A stretch of 64,000 nucleotides of DNA. Origin: Enterobacter hormaechei ATCC 49162. Its GTDB lineage: Bacteria > Pseudomonadota > Gammaproteobacteria > Enterobacterales > Enterobacteriaceae. How positions within the stretch are numbered: position 1 is the first letter of the stretch; each line of letters begins with the position of its first letter. The position numbers were made by a program, and so were the translations under genes. The DNA is taken from assembly GCF_001875655.1 (NCBI RefSeq), contig NZ_MKEQ01000001.1, forward strand, positions 1,116,001 to 1,180,000. Reading direction: 5' to 3'. Below the pieces are notes generated by a model that worked only from the letters and a program-made list of their open reading frames with translations, searched no databases and was not told the origin of the DNA. Shown one piece after another: positions 38,498-47,989 of the stretch.

Positions 38498-38519
38498 CGT
38501 GTACGGTTTTTATCCGTAC
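38498..38519. promoter_or_regulatory. Candidate antitoxin operator
   Basis: TGTACGG and CCGTACA form a perfect inverted repeat around a T/A-rich centre, 13 bases upstream of the DUF1778 start codon. Autorepression at such palindromes is usual for this family; the assignment is inference. Confidence 0.5.
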
Positions 38520-38558
38520 ATATCGTAGTTAAACCTGCGCTTTATTTCAATCAAAAGC

Positions 38559-39464
38559 TTATTCGGCCGTTAAATCGCTCGCCGCATTCCGGCGCTTGCG
38601 GAGCTTTAACTCACTCACCAGTACGCCGAGAATAATAAACGCCGCGCCCACCAGCGCCAGCAGCGGCAGACGCTCCCCGGCGAGTCGCCCGAAAATACCC
38701 GCCCACACCGGCTCACCGGTGTAAATGACCGTCGCCCGTGTCGGGGATACGCTGCGCTGCGCCCAGTTCATGGTGACCTGGATAATGGCGCTGAAAATGC
38801 CCAGCCCCAGCGCCACGACGATAAGCCCTGTGGACATCGGCGGCACAGACTCCCCTGCCGGGACCATCGTCGCGAACGCCACCAGCGACGCAGTGGCAAG
38901 CTGCACGACCGTCACCCGCTTAACGTCCACTTTCCCTGCCCAGGCGCTAATCAGAATAATTTCAGCCGCAATGGCAACGGTCCCCACCAGGGTGATGATC
39001 TCCCCCGGCCCCAGCGCCAGCAGATTATTTTCCGGCCCGGCTAATAAAATGAGGCCGATGAACGCCAGCACGATGCCAATGCACGACATCAGGCCCGGCA
39101 TTCTGCCGAGGCACAGCCACTGCAACAGCGGCACCAGCGGTACGTACATGGCGGTGATAAAGGCAGATTTACTGCTGGAGATAGACTGAAGTCCCCACGT
39201 TTGCAGGCTGTAACCCATGGCAATCGCCACGCCAATGGCGACACCCGCTTTAAGCTCTCTCAGGGTCAACCCGCGCAGCGTTTTCAACGAAATAAGCGCC
39301 ACGGCGATTGCCGCGGTTGCAAAGCGCAGACCCACGAAGAAAAACGGATCGCTCATCGTGACCGCGTACTGAACGGCGAGAAAGGTTCCGCCCCAGAACA
39401 TGGTGATTAAAATCAGGATGGCTTCCTGAGGCTTAATGGAGAAGGTAAAACGGGAAACGGACAT
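38559..39464 (-). CDS. DMT-superfamily (EamA) transporter
   Basis: 301-residue inner-membrane protein with ten hydrophobic segments in two EamA repeats. The first starts near ILILITMFWGGTFLAVQ and the second near GEIITLVGTVAIAAEIIL, each with the conserved SxPxxAxxxG-like ends. A basic tail (LKLRKRR) follows the last segment. Substrate cannot be inferred; relatives export amino acids or metabolites. It is not in the matching E. coli locus. Confidence 0.87.
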   Translation of the reverse strand: MSVSRFTFSIKPQEAILILITMFWGGTFLAVQYAVTMSDPFFFVGLRFATAAIAVALISLKTLRGLTLRELKAGVAIGVAIAMGYSLQTWGLQSISSSKSAFITAMYVPLVPLLQWLCLGRMPGLMSCIGIVLAFIGLILLAGPENNLLALGPGEIITLVGTVAIAAEIILISAWAGKVDVKRVTVVQLATASLVAFATMVPAGESVPPMSTGLIVVALGLGIFSAIIQVTMNWAQRSVSPTRATVIYTGEPVWAGIFGRLAGERLPLLALVGAAFIILGVLVSELKLRKRRNAASDLTAE

Positions 39465-39541
39465 GGGACACCAGCACGAAGAATCAATCCTGTAGTGTGC
39501 GATGCCTTTGGTTACAGTTCAATGTTGCAGACATAAAAAAA

Positions 39542-39560
39542 CCGCCGGGAAACCCGGCGG
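39542..39560 (-). terminator. ymdF terminator
   Basis: CCGCCGGG and CCCGGCGG around AAA, followed on the minus strand by TTTTTT. It lies just downstream of the ymdF stop. Confidence 0.85.
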
Positions 39561-39580
39561 CAGGGAGTTAACCCGGCGTA

Positions 39581-39751
39581 CTACTTGTTGCTGCCGTGGC
39601 TATTTTTACCCCCTTTTTTACCAGCCTCTGATGCGCGCTGAGGGTCGTTTTTAAAGTTGCCCCCGCTAGACTGGCCACCTTTACGACCTGCTTCTGATGC
39701 TCTTTCACGGTCTTCAGCGAAATTACCTGAACCACCACGATGGTTTGCCAT
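39581..39751 (-). CDS. ymdF: KGG-repeat stress protein YmdF
   Basis: 56-residue hydrophilic protein translated from the ATG at 39751: MANHRGGSGNFAEDRERASE, then two copies of the KGG motif (EAGRKGGQ and EAGKKGGK). This is the conidiation-10 family found as YmdF and YciG in E. coli and tied to general stress and motility. GGTTAGAG precedes the start. Its place between the rut region and wrbA matches E. coli ymdF. Confidence 0.93.
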   Translation of the reverse strand: MANHRGGSGNFAEDRERASEAGRKGGQSSGGNFKNDPQRASEAGKKGGKNSHGSNK

Positions 39752-40738
<987 letters not shown>

Positions 40739-40756
40739 CCCAACAGGAGGACAAGT

Positions 40757-40984
40757 ATGCCAACGCAAGAATCCAAAGCTCACCACGTGGGTGAATGGGC
40801 AAGTTTACGCAATACCTCTCCGGAGATTGCCGAAGCCATCTTTGAAGTCGCCAATTATGACGAAAAGCTGGCTGAACAGATTTGGGAAGAAGGCAACGAT
40901 GAAGTGCTGGTTCGCGCCTTCGAAAAAACCGACAAAGACTCGCTGTTCTGGGGCGAGCAAACCATCGAACGTAAAAACGTCTGA
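40757..40984 (+). CDS. yccJ: YccJ family small protein
   Basis: 75-residue acidic soluble protein of unknown function co-transcribed with wrbA, as in E. coli. The chain ([20 protein letters not shown] at the start) lacks a signal or membrane segment. A strong ribosome-binding site AGGAGGA precedes it, and a terminator follows six bases after its stop. Confidence 0.93.
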   Translation: MPTQESKAHHVGEWASLRNTSPEIAEAIFEVANYDEKLAEQIWEEGNDEVLVRAFEKTDKDSLFWGEQTIERKNV

Positions 40985-40989
40985 ACGTG

Positions 40990-41009
40990 CCCCCCGCTCG
41001 CGCGGGGGG
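40990..41009. terminator. Terminator between yccJ and agp
   Basis: CCCCCCGC and GCGGGGGG around TCGC. The flanking A/T run is short, but the hairpin is strong and lies between convergent genes. Confidence 0.75.
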
Positions 41010-41016
41010 ATTTCTG

Positions 41017-42258
41017 CTATTTCGCCGCGTTATTCATCACCGCATTGAATTTATCGATCGGACAGAAGCCATTGCCATCCACCGGACAGCCCTTCAGCTC
41101 CAGCGTCACGCGCTGCGCAGGGGATTGCAGCGACAGTACGCTGGCGTTACGCAACTGGTCAGAACTCTGGTAAACATACTCAATTTTCATCAGCTCCTGA
41201 TTAGTGTTTTTGTCATGCCAGCGCTGGAAGACAATTTTACCGCCAATCGGGGTCCGTTCCTGCTGGTCGTGCAGCTGATATGGCCTGAAGTCCAGCGCAG
41301 TCAGCAGCGAGGCGATGTTGGAGTCATGCCCCACCAGCAGGGTAATTTTTGGCGCTTTTGCCTGTTCGGTCACCAGCGCTTTATCAATGTACTTCACCAG
41401 CGGTTTAGCCACGTTTTGCGCCACGTCCGTCGAGGTAAACAGCGAATCCTGATAGCCATTTTTCAGCTTCGACAGCACCCGCCACTGCTGATCGGTTTTG
41501 ATTTCGCCCCAGGCCACCTGGTCTGTCGGGAAGCCTTCGTAATACTGTAGCGTGAACGCATCCACCAGCGAGTTACCCACCTTCAGCGGCCCGGAGACGC
41601 CCGGCTCTTTTTCATAGTCGGCACTGAAGGTATCTTTCGCGTCCGCCAGCGAGCAGACTTTTTTCTCTTTGCAGGACGGCGAGTCGGCGTAGCTGGTCAT
41701 CTGCTCCAGCAGCTTGTAGCTTTCGCCAAGCTGCATTTTCTGCCGCTCGGACTCCATCGCTTTCAGCGCTTTTTCGCGGAATTCCGGGGAGTTATCGGTA
41801 ATGACCGGATTGAATGTCGGATCCATGGTGCCCATTTTTTCCTGATGATGCACAGGAACATCGCACCCCGGGAACGCGCCGGTGTTAAAGAACTGGGCGG
41901 TCGCCACGGTGCGCTGGAGGCTGTTGGCGTAGGCATAGACGGTATCCGCTGGCGGGCATTCACCCGTCTTCACCATCCCCTGCTCTGCCAGCCACTCGCG
42001 CATATAGTGACCCATATACACTTCCAGTACGCCCCCTTTGGTGGTGAGCTGTCCACCCGGAACGTCCCACTCCGGCCACTGCTTCGGCGTGGACTGCTCC
42101 AGCACGCTGCCGTTATTGGCAAGCGGCGCGCGCAGGTTGTGGCGGCTCATGATGAGCACCTGTTCCAGCTGATAGCCGTCCGGCGTGACCTGCGCCTGTG
42201 CGCCAAAGGTCACGGAAAGGGTACCTGCCACAGCAACTGCGAGTAGTGCTTTTCTCAT
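41017..42258 (-). CDS. agp: Periplasmic glucose-1-phosphatase Agp
   Basis: 413-residue histidine acid phosphatase that scavenges glucose from glucose-1-phosphate; enterobacterial members also act as 3-phytases. Signal peptide about 1-22 (ending GAQA). The catalytic His is in [15 protein letters not shown] near residue 38 and the HD proton donor in [12 protein letters not shown] near 310. Length equals E. coli Agp. Confidence 0.96.
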   Translation of the reverse strand: MRKALLAVAVAGTLSVTFGAQAQVTPDGYQLEQVLIMSRHNLRAPLANNGSVLEQSTPKQWPEWDVPGGQLTTKGGVLEVYMGHYMREWLAEQGMVKTGECPPADTVYAYANSLQRTVATAQFFNTGAFPGCDVPVHHQEKMGTMDPTFNPVITDNSPEFREKALKAMESERQKMQLGESYKLLEQMTSYADSPSCKEKKVCSLADAKDTFSADYEKEPGVSGPLKVGNSLVDAFTLQYYEGFPTDQVAWGEIKTDQQWRVLSKLKNGYQDSLFTSTDVAQNVAKPLVKYIDKALVTEQAKAPKITLLVGHDSNIASLLTALDFRPYQLHDQQERTPIGGKIVFQRWHDKNTNQELMKIEYVYQSSDQLRNASVLSLQSPAQRVTLELKGCPVDGNGFCPIDKFNAVMNNAAK

Positions 42259-42362
42259 CCCTAATTCCTCACACGTTTTTTAATGTCGCACTGAGTGTGA
42301 CAGATTCGTGACAGGTTTTTCGGGAAGCATTTCTCATACTGATAAATACGTGACTCGCTGAT

Positions 42363-42863
42363 TCAGACGCTGATGCCGGTGACGATGCCGACATACAGCG
42401 CTGCCCATGCGCAGGCTGAAAGCAGGCTGACGGCGTATACCTTTAACGCGTTCAGCCTGAGCATGCCCGCCGCCAGCGGCACGATATAGCGCAGTACCGC
42501 CAGGAAACGCGAAGTGAACAACACCAGCACGCCATTTTTATGCAGCTGGTGCTGTACCCGCAAAAACTTATCGGCATGTTTTGCCGTGAAGCGTGACACC
42601 AGCCGGGTATGCCCCATCAGCTGGCCGATATGGTAATTCAGCACCGAACCTGCCGTAGCGCCCATCACCACCGCCAGCCACGTCAGCGCCGGATGCATGC
42701 TTGACTGGCTGACGGCGATCCCTGCCAGCAGCATGACCGATGCGGGCGGCAGCACGGAGGAGACCAGCACCGTCGATTTACTCAACGCCATAATAACGAG
42801 CAGCGCGAACAGATGCGTCGGATAATGCGCAAAATGATCCAGCAGCGTGTCCAGCCATGCCAT
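42363..42863 (-). CDS. DedA-family inner membrane protein
   Basis: 166 residues from the ATG at 42863 (GGGAGAG upstream); the longer frame from 42947 is not supported by a ribosome site. DedA/SNARE-associated features are seen: GATAGSVLNYHIGQLMGH near residue 71-88 and FTSRFLAVLRYIVPLAAGM near 117-135, where the Arg residues are essential in E. coli DedA proteins. Four or five hydrophobic segments are visible. E. coli DedA proteins support membrane-potential homeostasis and lipid-carrier flipping. It is shorter than YqjA/YghB (about 220 residues). Confidence 0.85.
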   Translation of the reverse strand: MAWLDTLLDHFAHYPTHLFALLVIMALSKSTVLVSSVLPPASVMLLAGIAVSQSSMHPALTWLAVVMGATAGSVLNYHIGQLMGHTRLVSRFTAKHADKFLRVQHQLHKNGVLVLFTSRFLAVLRYIVPLAAGMLRLNALKVYAVSLLSACAWAALYVGIVTGISV

Positions 42864-43017
42864 TTTACTCTCCCGATAACCAGTGAATTCTCCATTAGAA
42901 GTGAAACCGGTTAAATAAAACGTCAACATCCCTTTAATAATATTCATTTAAACCGTACTTAAACATTATTAAAATTCTTCGGCAGCCATTTTAAATAAGC
43001 GTATTATCCCTCCCGTT

Positions 43018-43200
43018 TTACAACGATCTCGTTATGGCGAGGCTCCTGTACAAATACACGTTATCGCTCTGGTGGGTTCGAGAGAACCGGCACAGGGTAA
43101 AACAGGCACTGTCGAATCAAGGCTTTGTCAGTATAACTTCCCTTTCGGGATACGGTGTACAGTGCTGAACCCAGGACGTGGGGATCTCCTTTCCGACATG
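43018..43200 (+). ncRNA. M-box (Mg2+-sensing) riboswitch in the mgtE leader
   Basis: The leader has the M-box core GGCGAGGCTCCTGTACAAAT near 43037-43056 and its distal partner GTGTACAGTGCTGAACCCAG near 43157-43176. These match, with small changes, the conserved halves of the ykoK/mgtE leader of Bacillus subtilis (GGTGAGGCTCCTGTATG, CATACAGTGCTAAAGC). The bases between can fold into two further hairpins. The switch lies directly before an MgtE-family gene. The expression platform (43200-43250) is uncertain: ATCTC and GAGAGATTTTATTATT could form a terminator. Confidence 0.78.
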
Positions 43201-43250
43201 CCCTGTCTTGCTCGCCCCTGAGAGATTTTATTATTCAAAGGGAATTTACT

Positions 43251-44252
43251 ATGTCTTACGCTATTCACAACCAAAACCTGGCTTTTAATGACAGCGCCAT
43301 CGCGCAATATATGAATACCGATTTTATTGTTATCGATATTTCATTATGCGTGGCTCTGGCACGCGAACAGTTCTTTGAAAAATTAAAAGACGATGATATT
43401 CCGTCGCATATTTTTATCGAAGATAACGGTCGCCTCGCGGGTTTGATTGCCGTACGCAAACTCTTGCAGGCCACGGATACCGTACAGCCCGTAAAGGGGC
43501 TGATGATATCGGATTTTATCCAGCTCAAACCGGAAGATGAGCGGGCGGATGTCGCCGGGGTCCTGGCGCACGCGGGTGCGGATGTTGTGCCGGTAGTAAC
43601 CCACGGCAAGCTGGTGGGCTGCCTGACCGAGCGCGAAATCGCCCATCTGCTGGAAGATGATGTGACAGAAGATGCCCAGCTTCAGGGGGCGACGCTGCCG
43701 CTGGAAAAGCCCTATCTGGAAACCAGCGCCTTTAGCCTGTGGAAGAAACGCTCCGTCTGGCTGCTGCTGCTGTTTGTTGCAGAAGCGTATACCAGTTCGG
43801 TGATCCAGCATTTTGAAGAGGCGCTGGAATCCGCCATCGCGCTGGCGTTCTTTATTCCGCTGCTGATTGGCACCGGCGGAAACAGCGGGACGCAGATCAC
43901 CTCGACGCTGGTGCGCGCCATGGCGCTGGGGGAAGTTCACCTTCGCGACGTGGGTCGCGTGCTGCGCAAAGAGATGAGCACCTCGCTAATGATTGCCGCC
44001 ACGCTGGGTCTGGCGGGCTGCATTCGCGCCTGGATAATGGGCATTGGGATGGAAATCACGCTCATCGTCAGCCTGACCCTGGTCTGCATTACGCTGTGGA
44101 GCGCAATCGTCTCGTCGGTGATCCCGATGGTACTGAAACGCTGCAAAATCGACCCGGCGGTGGTCTCCGCACCGTTTATCGCCACGCTGATCGACGGAAC
44201 CGGGCTGATTATCTACTTCAAAATCGCGCAGTATACGCTGGGGCTGGAATAA
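43251..44252 (+). CDS. MgtE-family Mg2+ transporter lacking the N-terminal sensor domain
   Basis: 333 residues from the ATG at 43251 (GGGAATT upstream); the longer frame reaches back into the riboswitch and is rejected. A pair of CBS-type domains occupies about residues 20-145, with ends like GRLAGLIAVRKLLQ and GKLVGCLTEREIAHLL. An MgtE channel domain of five membrane segments follows (about 165-333), with the signatures PLLIGTGGNSGTQ and APFIATLIDGTGLIIYF. Typical MgtE (about 450 residues) also has an N-terminal superhelical Mg2+-sensing domain, which is missing. Mg2+ or Co2+ transport follows from the family and the upstream M-box. Confidence 0.9.
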   Translation: MSYAIHNQNLAFNDSAIAQYMNTDFIVIDISLCVALAREQFFEKLKDDDIPSHIFIEDNGRLAGLIAVRKLLQATDTVQPVKGLMISDFIQLKPEDERADVAGVLAHAGADVVPVVTHGKLVGCLTEREIAHLLEDDVTEDAQLQGATLPLEKPYLETSAFSLWKKRSVWLLLLFVAEAYTSSVIQHFEEALESAIALAFFIPLLIGTGGNSGTQITSTLVRAMALGEVHLRDVGRVLRKEMSTSLMIAATLGLAGCIRAWIMGIGMEITLIVSLTLVCITLWSAIVSSVIPMVLKRCKIDPAVVSAPFIATLIDGTGLIIYFKIAQYTLGLE

Positions 44253-44254
44253 CG

Positions 44255-44287
44255 AAAAAACCCTGCGATATTGCTATCGCAGGGTTT
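44255..44287. terminator. Bidirectional terminator between mgtE and tRNA-Ser(TGA)
   Basis: AACCCTGCGATA and TATCGCAGGGTT around TTGC, with AAAAAA on the left and TTTTCG on the right. It ends both mgtE and the minus-strand tRNA. A nearly identical hairpin occurs beside the second tRNA copy. Confidence 0.88.
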
Positions 44288-44294
44288 TCGAATT

Positions 44295-44382
44295 TGGCGG
44301 AAGCGTAGAGATTCGAACTCTAGAACCCTTTCGGGTCGCCGGTTTTCAAGACCGGTGCCTTCAACCGCTCGGCCACGCTTCC
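44295..44382 (-). tRNA. serT: tRNA-Ser (anticodon TGA), first copy
   Basis: 88-base class II tRNA on the minus strand. Acceptor arms GGAAGCG and CGCTTCC pair, G discriminator and encoded CCA follow. The anticodon loop CTTGAAA reads UCA/UCG codons, and a long variable arm (GACCCGAAAGGGTTC) is present. It corresponds to E. coli serT, which neighbours yccA. Confidence 0.97.
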
Positions 44383-44394
44383 AAAGTGAGGCGC

Positions 44395-44423
44395 ACTATA
44401 AACATCTCTGAGCATGATGTAAA
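44395..44423 (-). promoter_or_regulatory. Promoter of first tRNA-Ser(TGA)
   Basis: On the minus strand TTTACA, a 17-base spacer and TATAGT, followed by a GC-rich GCGCCTC discriminator. Confidence 0.8.
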
Positions 44424-44613
44424 GCATGAAATTGCATTACGTTAAGCATCTTCGTCGTTCCCTTCCGCCTCGCTGACTTTTTCATCATCGACTGGCTAAA
44501 ATGTAAACATTTATTTTTACATTCATTACGTTTATTAAATTCGCGGGTGGTCATTTAGACTCTTTTTCGTACAACACCCATTAACCGTGCATCACTGCGA
44601 TACGAGATTAGCC

Positions 44614-44658
44614 ATGACTTTATTTAACGACGATTATGAATTTTATATTTATCAGTGA
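44614..44658 (+). CDS. Possible 14-residue leader peptide overlapping the LuxR-type gene
   Basis: ATG ACT TTA TTT AAC GAC, continuing to TGA at 44656-44658, encodes MTLFNDDYEFYIYQ. It overlaps the first 23 bases of the regulator gene in another frame and has GAG nine bases upstream, a better ribosome-site candidate than the one before the regulator. Translation coupling is possible. This may also be chance. Confidence 0.3.
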   Translation: MTLFNDDYEFYIYQ

Positions 44659-45163
44659 TAACTATTACCTTTGCCATGGTGTTTCAAGCGCCCTGACATC
44701 CACCTGTTTGATTCGCGATGACGCGGATATTCACGATCTCAACAGGCTCGATCCAGCAATGGATTTTATCATTGCGATTGAACAGGATAAGTTACGCAAT
44801 AAAACCATTCAGCAGGTCAAAAAAGTCAAACGTGATTACATCGTCCTGATGCATGAGATAGAAGCCAACAGCGCGGTGAGAATCGATAATATTATCTATT
44901 CGTCGATGCATTTTACTGCTCACCCTTTTCAACAATTAATGCGTTTTTATCGGGCGCTGAGAACACACTCCTTTACGCGACGCGAATATGACGTGCTGAA
45001 GCTTTTTCATATGGAAAACCATGAGATCGCGAAAAAGTTAAAACTGTCACAAAAAACCACCAGCACCTACCGCGTGAGGATCCTCGAGAAATTAAATATG
45101 CGTTCTAAAAATATTCTGGCGATGACCCGGATAAAATCGGCGATTGTCGATCAGAAGCTGTGA
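44636..45163 (+). CDS. LuxR-type helix-turn-helix regulator (orphan)
   Basis: 175-residue regulator. The C-terminal LuxR HTH (about 112-165: FTRREYDVLKLFHMENHEIA and KKLKLSQKTTSTYRVRILEK) is clear. The N-terminal 105 residues resemble a receiver-like domain of the CsgD/FimZ kind but lack a convincing phosphoacceptor Asp in the standard context. Its DNA is AT-richer than its neighbours, and it sits alone between tRNA-Ser(TGA) and an MscS gene. No ribosome-binding site of quality stands before the ATG at 44636. Target genes are unknown; fimbrial or biofilm control is a guess from the family. Confidence 0.8.
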   Translation: MNFIFISDNYYLCHGVSSALTSTCLIRDDADIHDLNRLDPAMDFIIAIEQDKLRNKTIQQVKKVKRDYIVLMHEIEANSAVRIDNIIYSSMHFTAHPFQQLMRFYRALRTHSFTRREYDVLKLFHMENHEIAKKLKLSQKTTSTYRVRILEKLNMRSKNILAMTRIKSAIVDQKL

Positions 45164-45194
45164 CATTTCGCCTGGCCTCGCCAAAACCGACGCA

Positions 45195-46808
45195 TCAGTT
45201 TTCGCCCTGAGGGGGTTTAGCTGGCGCGGGATACCAGTTCTCTTTGGCAACCATCACGCTGCCCTCCGGCTGCATAACAAAATTCGGGGACATGATCTGC
45301 ACGTTAAATTCATTAAACACGTCCTGTATCTGGCTGTGCAGTTCATTGCGGGCAACCGCGAGGGACTGATCGGGCAGCAGACGAACCTGCAATTCGTAAG
45401 CGATATACCAGTCCATTAACCCTAACTGGCGCACCAGCGGCGGCTCGGTAAGGTCAATTCCTTTTGCCCGTTTCGCAGCCAGCTCCAGCATGGCATGCAC
45501 CTGACGCCATGGGGTGTCATAACCGATCGTGACGCTGACCGTCAGATTGAGGCTGCCATCGGGCTGTAGCGCGCTCAGGTTGGTGATCTTACCGCTCACC
45601 ACCACCGCATTGGGCACGGTAACGACATAATTTTCCCGGGTAATAATTTTGGTCGCCAGCATGCCTATTTCACTGACCTTACCTTCGTTATCCGCCACCC
45701 GAATGACATCGCCTTTACGCAGGGCGCGGGAGTAAATCAGGACCAGACCGCTCATGGCATGGTTCATTACCCCCGCCGAGCCCAGCGTTAACATCAGGCC
45801 GAAGAAGACGCTAATACCTTTAAACGCCAGCGAGTTTGCGCCGGGGAGAAACGGCCAGGCGGCAGAGAGAGCAAATAGCCAGACGGCAACGGAAATGAGC
45901 TTGCGGGTCGCCCCCACGGTTTCCGGATGGACGCCGGGGAGTTGCAGACGACCAGCCTCCACCTGATTGAGCACCACCTTGAGAAGCTTCAGAATAAAAG
46001 CGGTAAGGAGGAAAATGATCAGCACAATCGTCAGCCCCGGCAAGGCCGAGACAATTGCCAGGGCGATTTGCTGCACCACGCGAAGCGTCCAGTCCCCCAG
46101 CGACGTGCCCCACACCCGGGTCCATGGAAACAGGCTGAATGCCCAGCTCAGCCAGACGTAAAAGCCAATCAACCCCAGCAGGAACATCAGGATGCCGTAA
46201 AGCCGAATCTCAATTGCGCCTATGTACCGCCGCCAGCTTTGCGGTACACGGCTGCGATTCTCCACAATACGCCGACGGTAGACGCGCCGGAACCAGCGCC
46301 AGGATCGCCAGGCGCCATAGCAGAGCAGCATAAGCGCCAGCAGACCAGCGGCTGTTTTTACCGTCGACAGCGCCAGCCAGCCGGTATCGTATTGATCGCG
46401 CAGCGCCATTCTCTGCGCTTCCATGCGCGCCAGCACGCGCTGCGCGGCCTGATCGAGGGTAAGATCGTCCCCTTCATCCAAATCCCCTTCCGTCAGCAGC
46501 ATCACCGGCTTACCGTTCATCACTATCAGCCGTCCCTGCTGGTTATAGCGGGTGACGGGGACGACGCTGAGCGGCTCACGTACATCCGCCTCGGTAAAAT
46601 TGCGCAGGGTGTTGCGGATGCGTAAAACGCGCTCTTCGGGCGTAGTCAGGCCAAACTTCGCCTGTAGCATGACGATCGGCTGATGGAAGATATAGACGGT
46701 TCGGGCGCGCTCCTGCTCCGTAGGCGCCTGGCGAGGCTCTGCGGCATACGATGAGAAGGCGCTCAGGGCGGCAAAACAGAACGCAAACGCGAGCAGGATT
46801 TTTTTCAT
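45195..46808 (-). CDS. MscS-family mechanosensitive channel with periplasmic N-terminal domain
   Basis: 537 residues from the ATG at 46808. A signal peptide (about 1-22, ending SSYA) is followed by a periplasmic region of about 120 residues. At least four membrane segments come next, then the MscS pore helix and beta domain (about 330-500). Signatures are GSAGVMNHAMSGLVLIYSRA near the pore and GDVIRVADNEGKVSEIGMLA. It resembles the larger E. coli MscS paralogues (YnaI, YbiO). It releases osmolytes during hypo-osmotic shock in family members. It converges on the LuxR-type gene and diverges from the ABC importer genes. Confidence 0.88.
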   Translation of the reverse strand: MKKILLAFAFCFAALSAFSSYAAEPRQAPTEQERARTVYIFHQPIVMLQAKFGLTTPEERVLRIRNTLRNFTEADVREPLSVVPVTRYNQQGRLIVMNGKPVMLLTEGDLDEGDDLTLDQAAQRVLARMEAQRMALRDQYDTGWLALSTVKTAAGLLALMLLCYGAWRSWRWFRRVYRRRIVENRSRVPQSWRRYIGAIEIRLYGILMFLLGLIGFYVWLSWAFSLFPWTRVWGTSLGDWTLRVVQQIALAIVSALPGLTIVLIIFLLTAFILKLLKVVLNQVEAGRLQLPGVHPETVGATRKLISVAVWLFALSAAWPFLPGANSLAFKGISVFFGLMLTLGSAGVMNHAMSGLVLIYSRALRKGDVIRVADNEGKVSEIGMLATKIITRENYVVTVPNAVVVSGKITNLSALQPDGSLNLTVSVTIGYDTPWRQVHAMLELAAKRAKGIDLTEPPLVRQLGLMDWYIAYELQVRLLPDQSLAVARNELHSQIQDVFNEFNVQIMSPNFVMQPEGSVMVAKENWYPAPAKPPQGEN

Positions 46809-46945
46809 CCTCACTACCCCAGGTCAGAAATCTTGTTATTTTTCAGGCAACCCGCGAATGCCAGGTGGGTATGTTGAGAATAGTCCAGCCTTCCGTTTCT
46901 GCAAGATGCAACCGTGAGCGTGTTGCTCTCAAACACAATATATGT

Positions 46946-46968
46946 ATTATGTTATAACATAACATTTT
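46946..46968 (+). promoter_or_regulatory. Zur-type zinc operator before the ABC importer
   Basis: ATGTTATAACATAACAT (46949-46965) is a perfect 7-base inverted repeat with a 3-base centre. It differs in one central position from the core of the E. coli Zur box ATGTTATAATATAACAT. It ends 16 bases before the substrate-binding protein ATG, and overlaps likely -10 sequences, so Zur would block the promoter when zinc is plentiful. Confidence 0.75.
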
Positions 46969-46981
46969 CGGATTGCGTTCT

Positions 46982-47989
46982 ATGAGACTTAAAAAAGGGT
47001 TATTTCTGGCTTCACTTCTTTCCATGGCACCTGCCGCTTTCGCCGCAACCTCCTGGCCTCTCACGATAGAAAATTGCGGCGTAACGCAGACCTTTGCGCA
47101 GGCTCCTCAGCGCGTCGTGACCGTGGGTCAGCATGAAACTGAATTATTGCTCGCTCTGGGGCTGGAGAAAACGATCGCCGCGACGTCGGTCTGGTTCGGT
47201 GAACTTCCGGCTCCGCTGGCGGATGCCGGAAAAAACCTTCCCCGGCTCACAGAAAATTCGCCCTCTTTTGAAGCTGTGGTGGGACAGAAACCGGAGCTCG
47301 TTCTCGCGCAGTATCACTGGCACATTGGTCCGCAGGGAGAAGTGGGAACACGTGAGCAGTTTGCATCGCTGGGAATAAATACCTGGATCTCCCCTGCCGA
47401 CTGCACGGATAAAGCGGTGACGGAAACGTCAAACGCAGACGGAGCACGAAGCGCGCCGTTTTCACTGGCGGAAATTACGCGGGAAGTGACAGATCTGGCC
47501 ACGATTTTTGATGTTTCCGCCCGAGGTGAGCAGCTCAACCGCGCGCTGACGGAACGTATCGAAAAGGCCCGGGCGCGCGTCTCAGCGAAACCGCTTCGCG
47601 TCGTGTTCTGGTTCTCCAGCAGCCGTCTGAACGGCGACCCCTGGGTGGCGGGGAATTACGGCGCGCCTGGCTGGATCAGCCGCACGCTGGGGTTGAAGAA
47701 CATTATTGACTCTCACGACGAATGGCCAGCTGTAACGTGGGAACATATTGCCCGGTCGCAGCCGGACGTGATTGTTATCGCTGAGATGTCCCGCAGGCTC
47801 TACCCTGCCGATGACGTTGCGGTAAAAGAAGCATTCTTGCGCAGTGACCCGGTGACGAAGAACATGCCTGCGGTCAGGAACAACCACATCATCGTGGTGC
47901 CAGCGATGTCGTTAAACCCTTCATTGCGTAACGTTGATGCCGTTGAGCTTATCAGCGATCGACTGGCTTCTTTCCGGGATGAACAATGA
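46982..47989 (+). CDS. Periplasmic substrate-binding protein of a FecB/BtuF-type ABC importer
   Basis: 335 residues from the ATG at 46982 (an upstream TTG at 46973 is less likely). Signal peptide about 1-21 (ending AFAA). A class III periplasmic binding fold follows: APQRVVTVGQHETELLLALG near 40 and QKPELVLAQYHWHIGPQG near 94, with a WITRTLG-like helix later. Family members bind iron-siderophores, heme, vitamin B12 or metal chelates. Proximity of a Zur box suggests a zinc complex here. The permease gene starts four bases before its stop. Confidence 0.85.
   Translation: MRLKKGLFLASLLSMAPAAFAATSWPLTIENCGVTQTFAQAPQRVVTVGQHETELLLALGLEKTIAATSVWFGELPAPLADAGKNLPRLTENSPSFEAVVGQKPELVLAQYHWHIGPQGEVGTREQFASLGINTWISPADCTDKAVTETSNADGARSAPFSLAEITREVTDLATIFDVSARGEQLNRALTERIEKARARVSAKPLRVVFWFSSSRLNGDPWVAGNYGAPGWISRTLGLKNIIDSHDEWPAVTWEHIARSQPDVIVIAEMSRRLYPADDVAVKEAFLRSDPVTKNMPAVRNNHIIVVPAMSLNPSLRNVDAVELISDRLASFRDEQ

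Noticed and set aside
44096-44308. 70-residue frame ending in the first tRNA-Ser(TGA)
   Set aside because: Shadow of mgtE running into the terminator and tRNA; useful only because its tail shows the same bases as the ATPase tail at the second copy.
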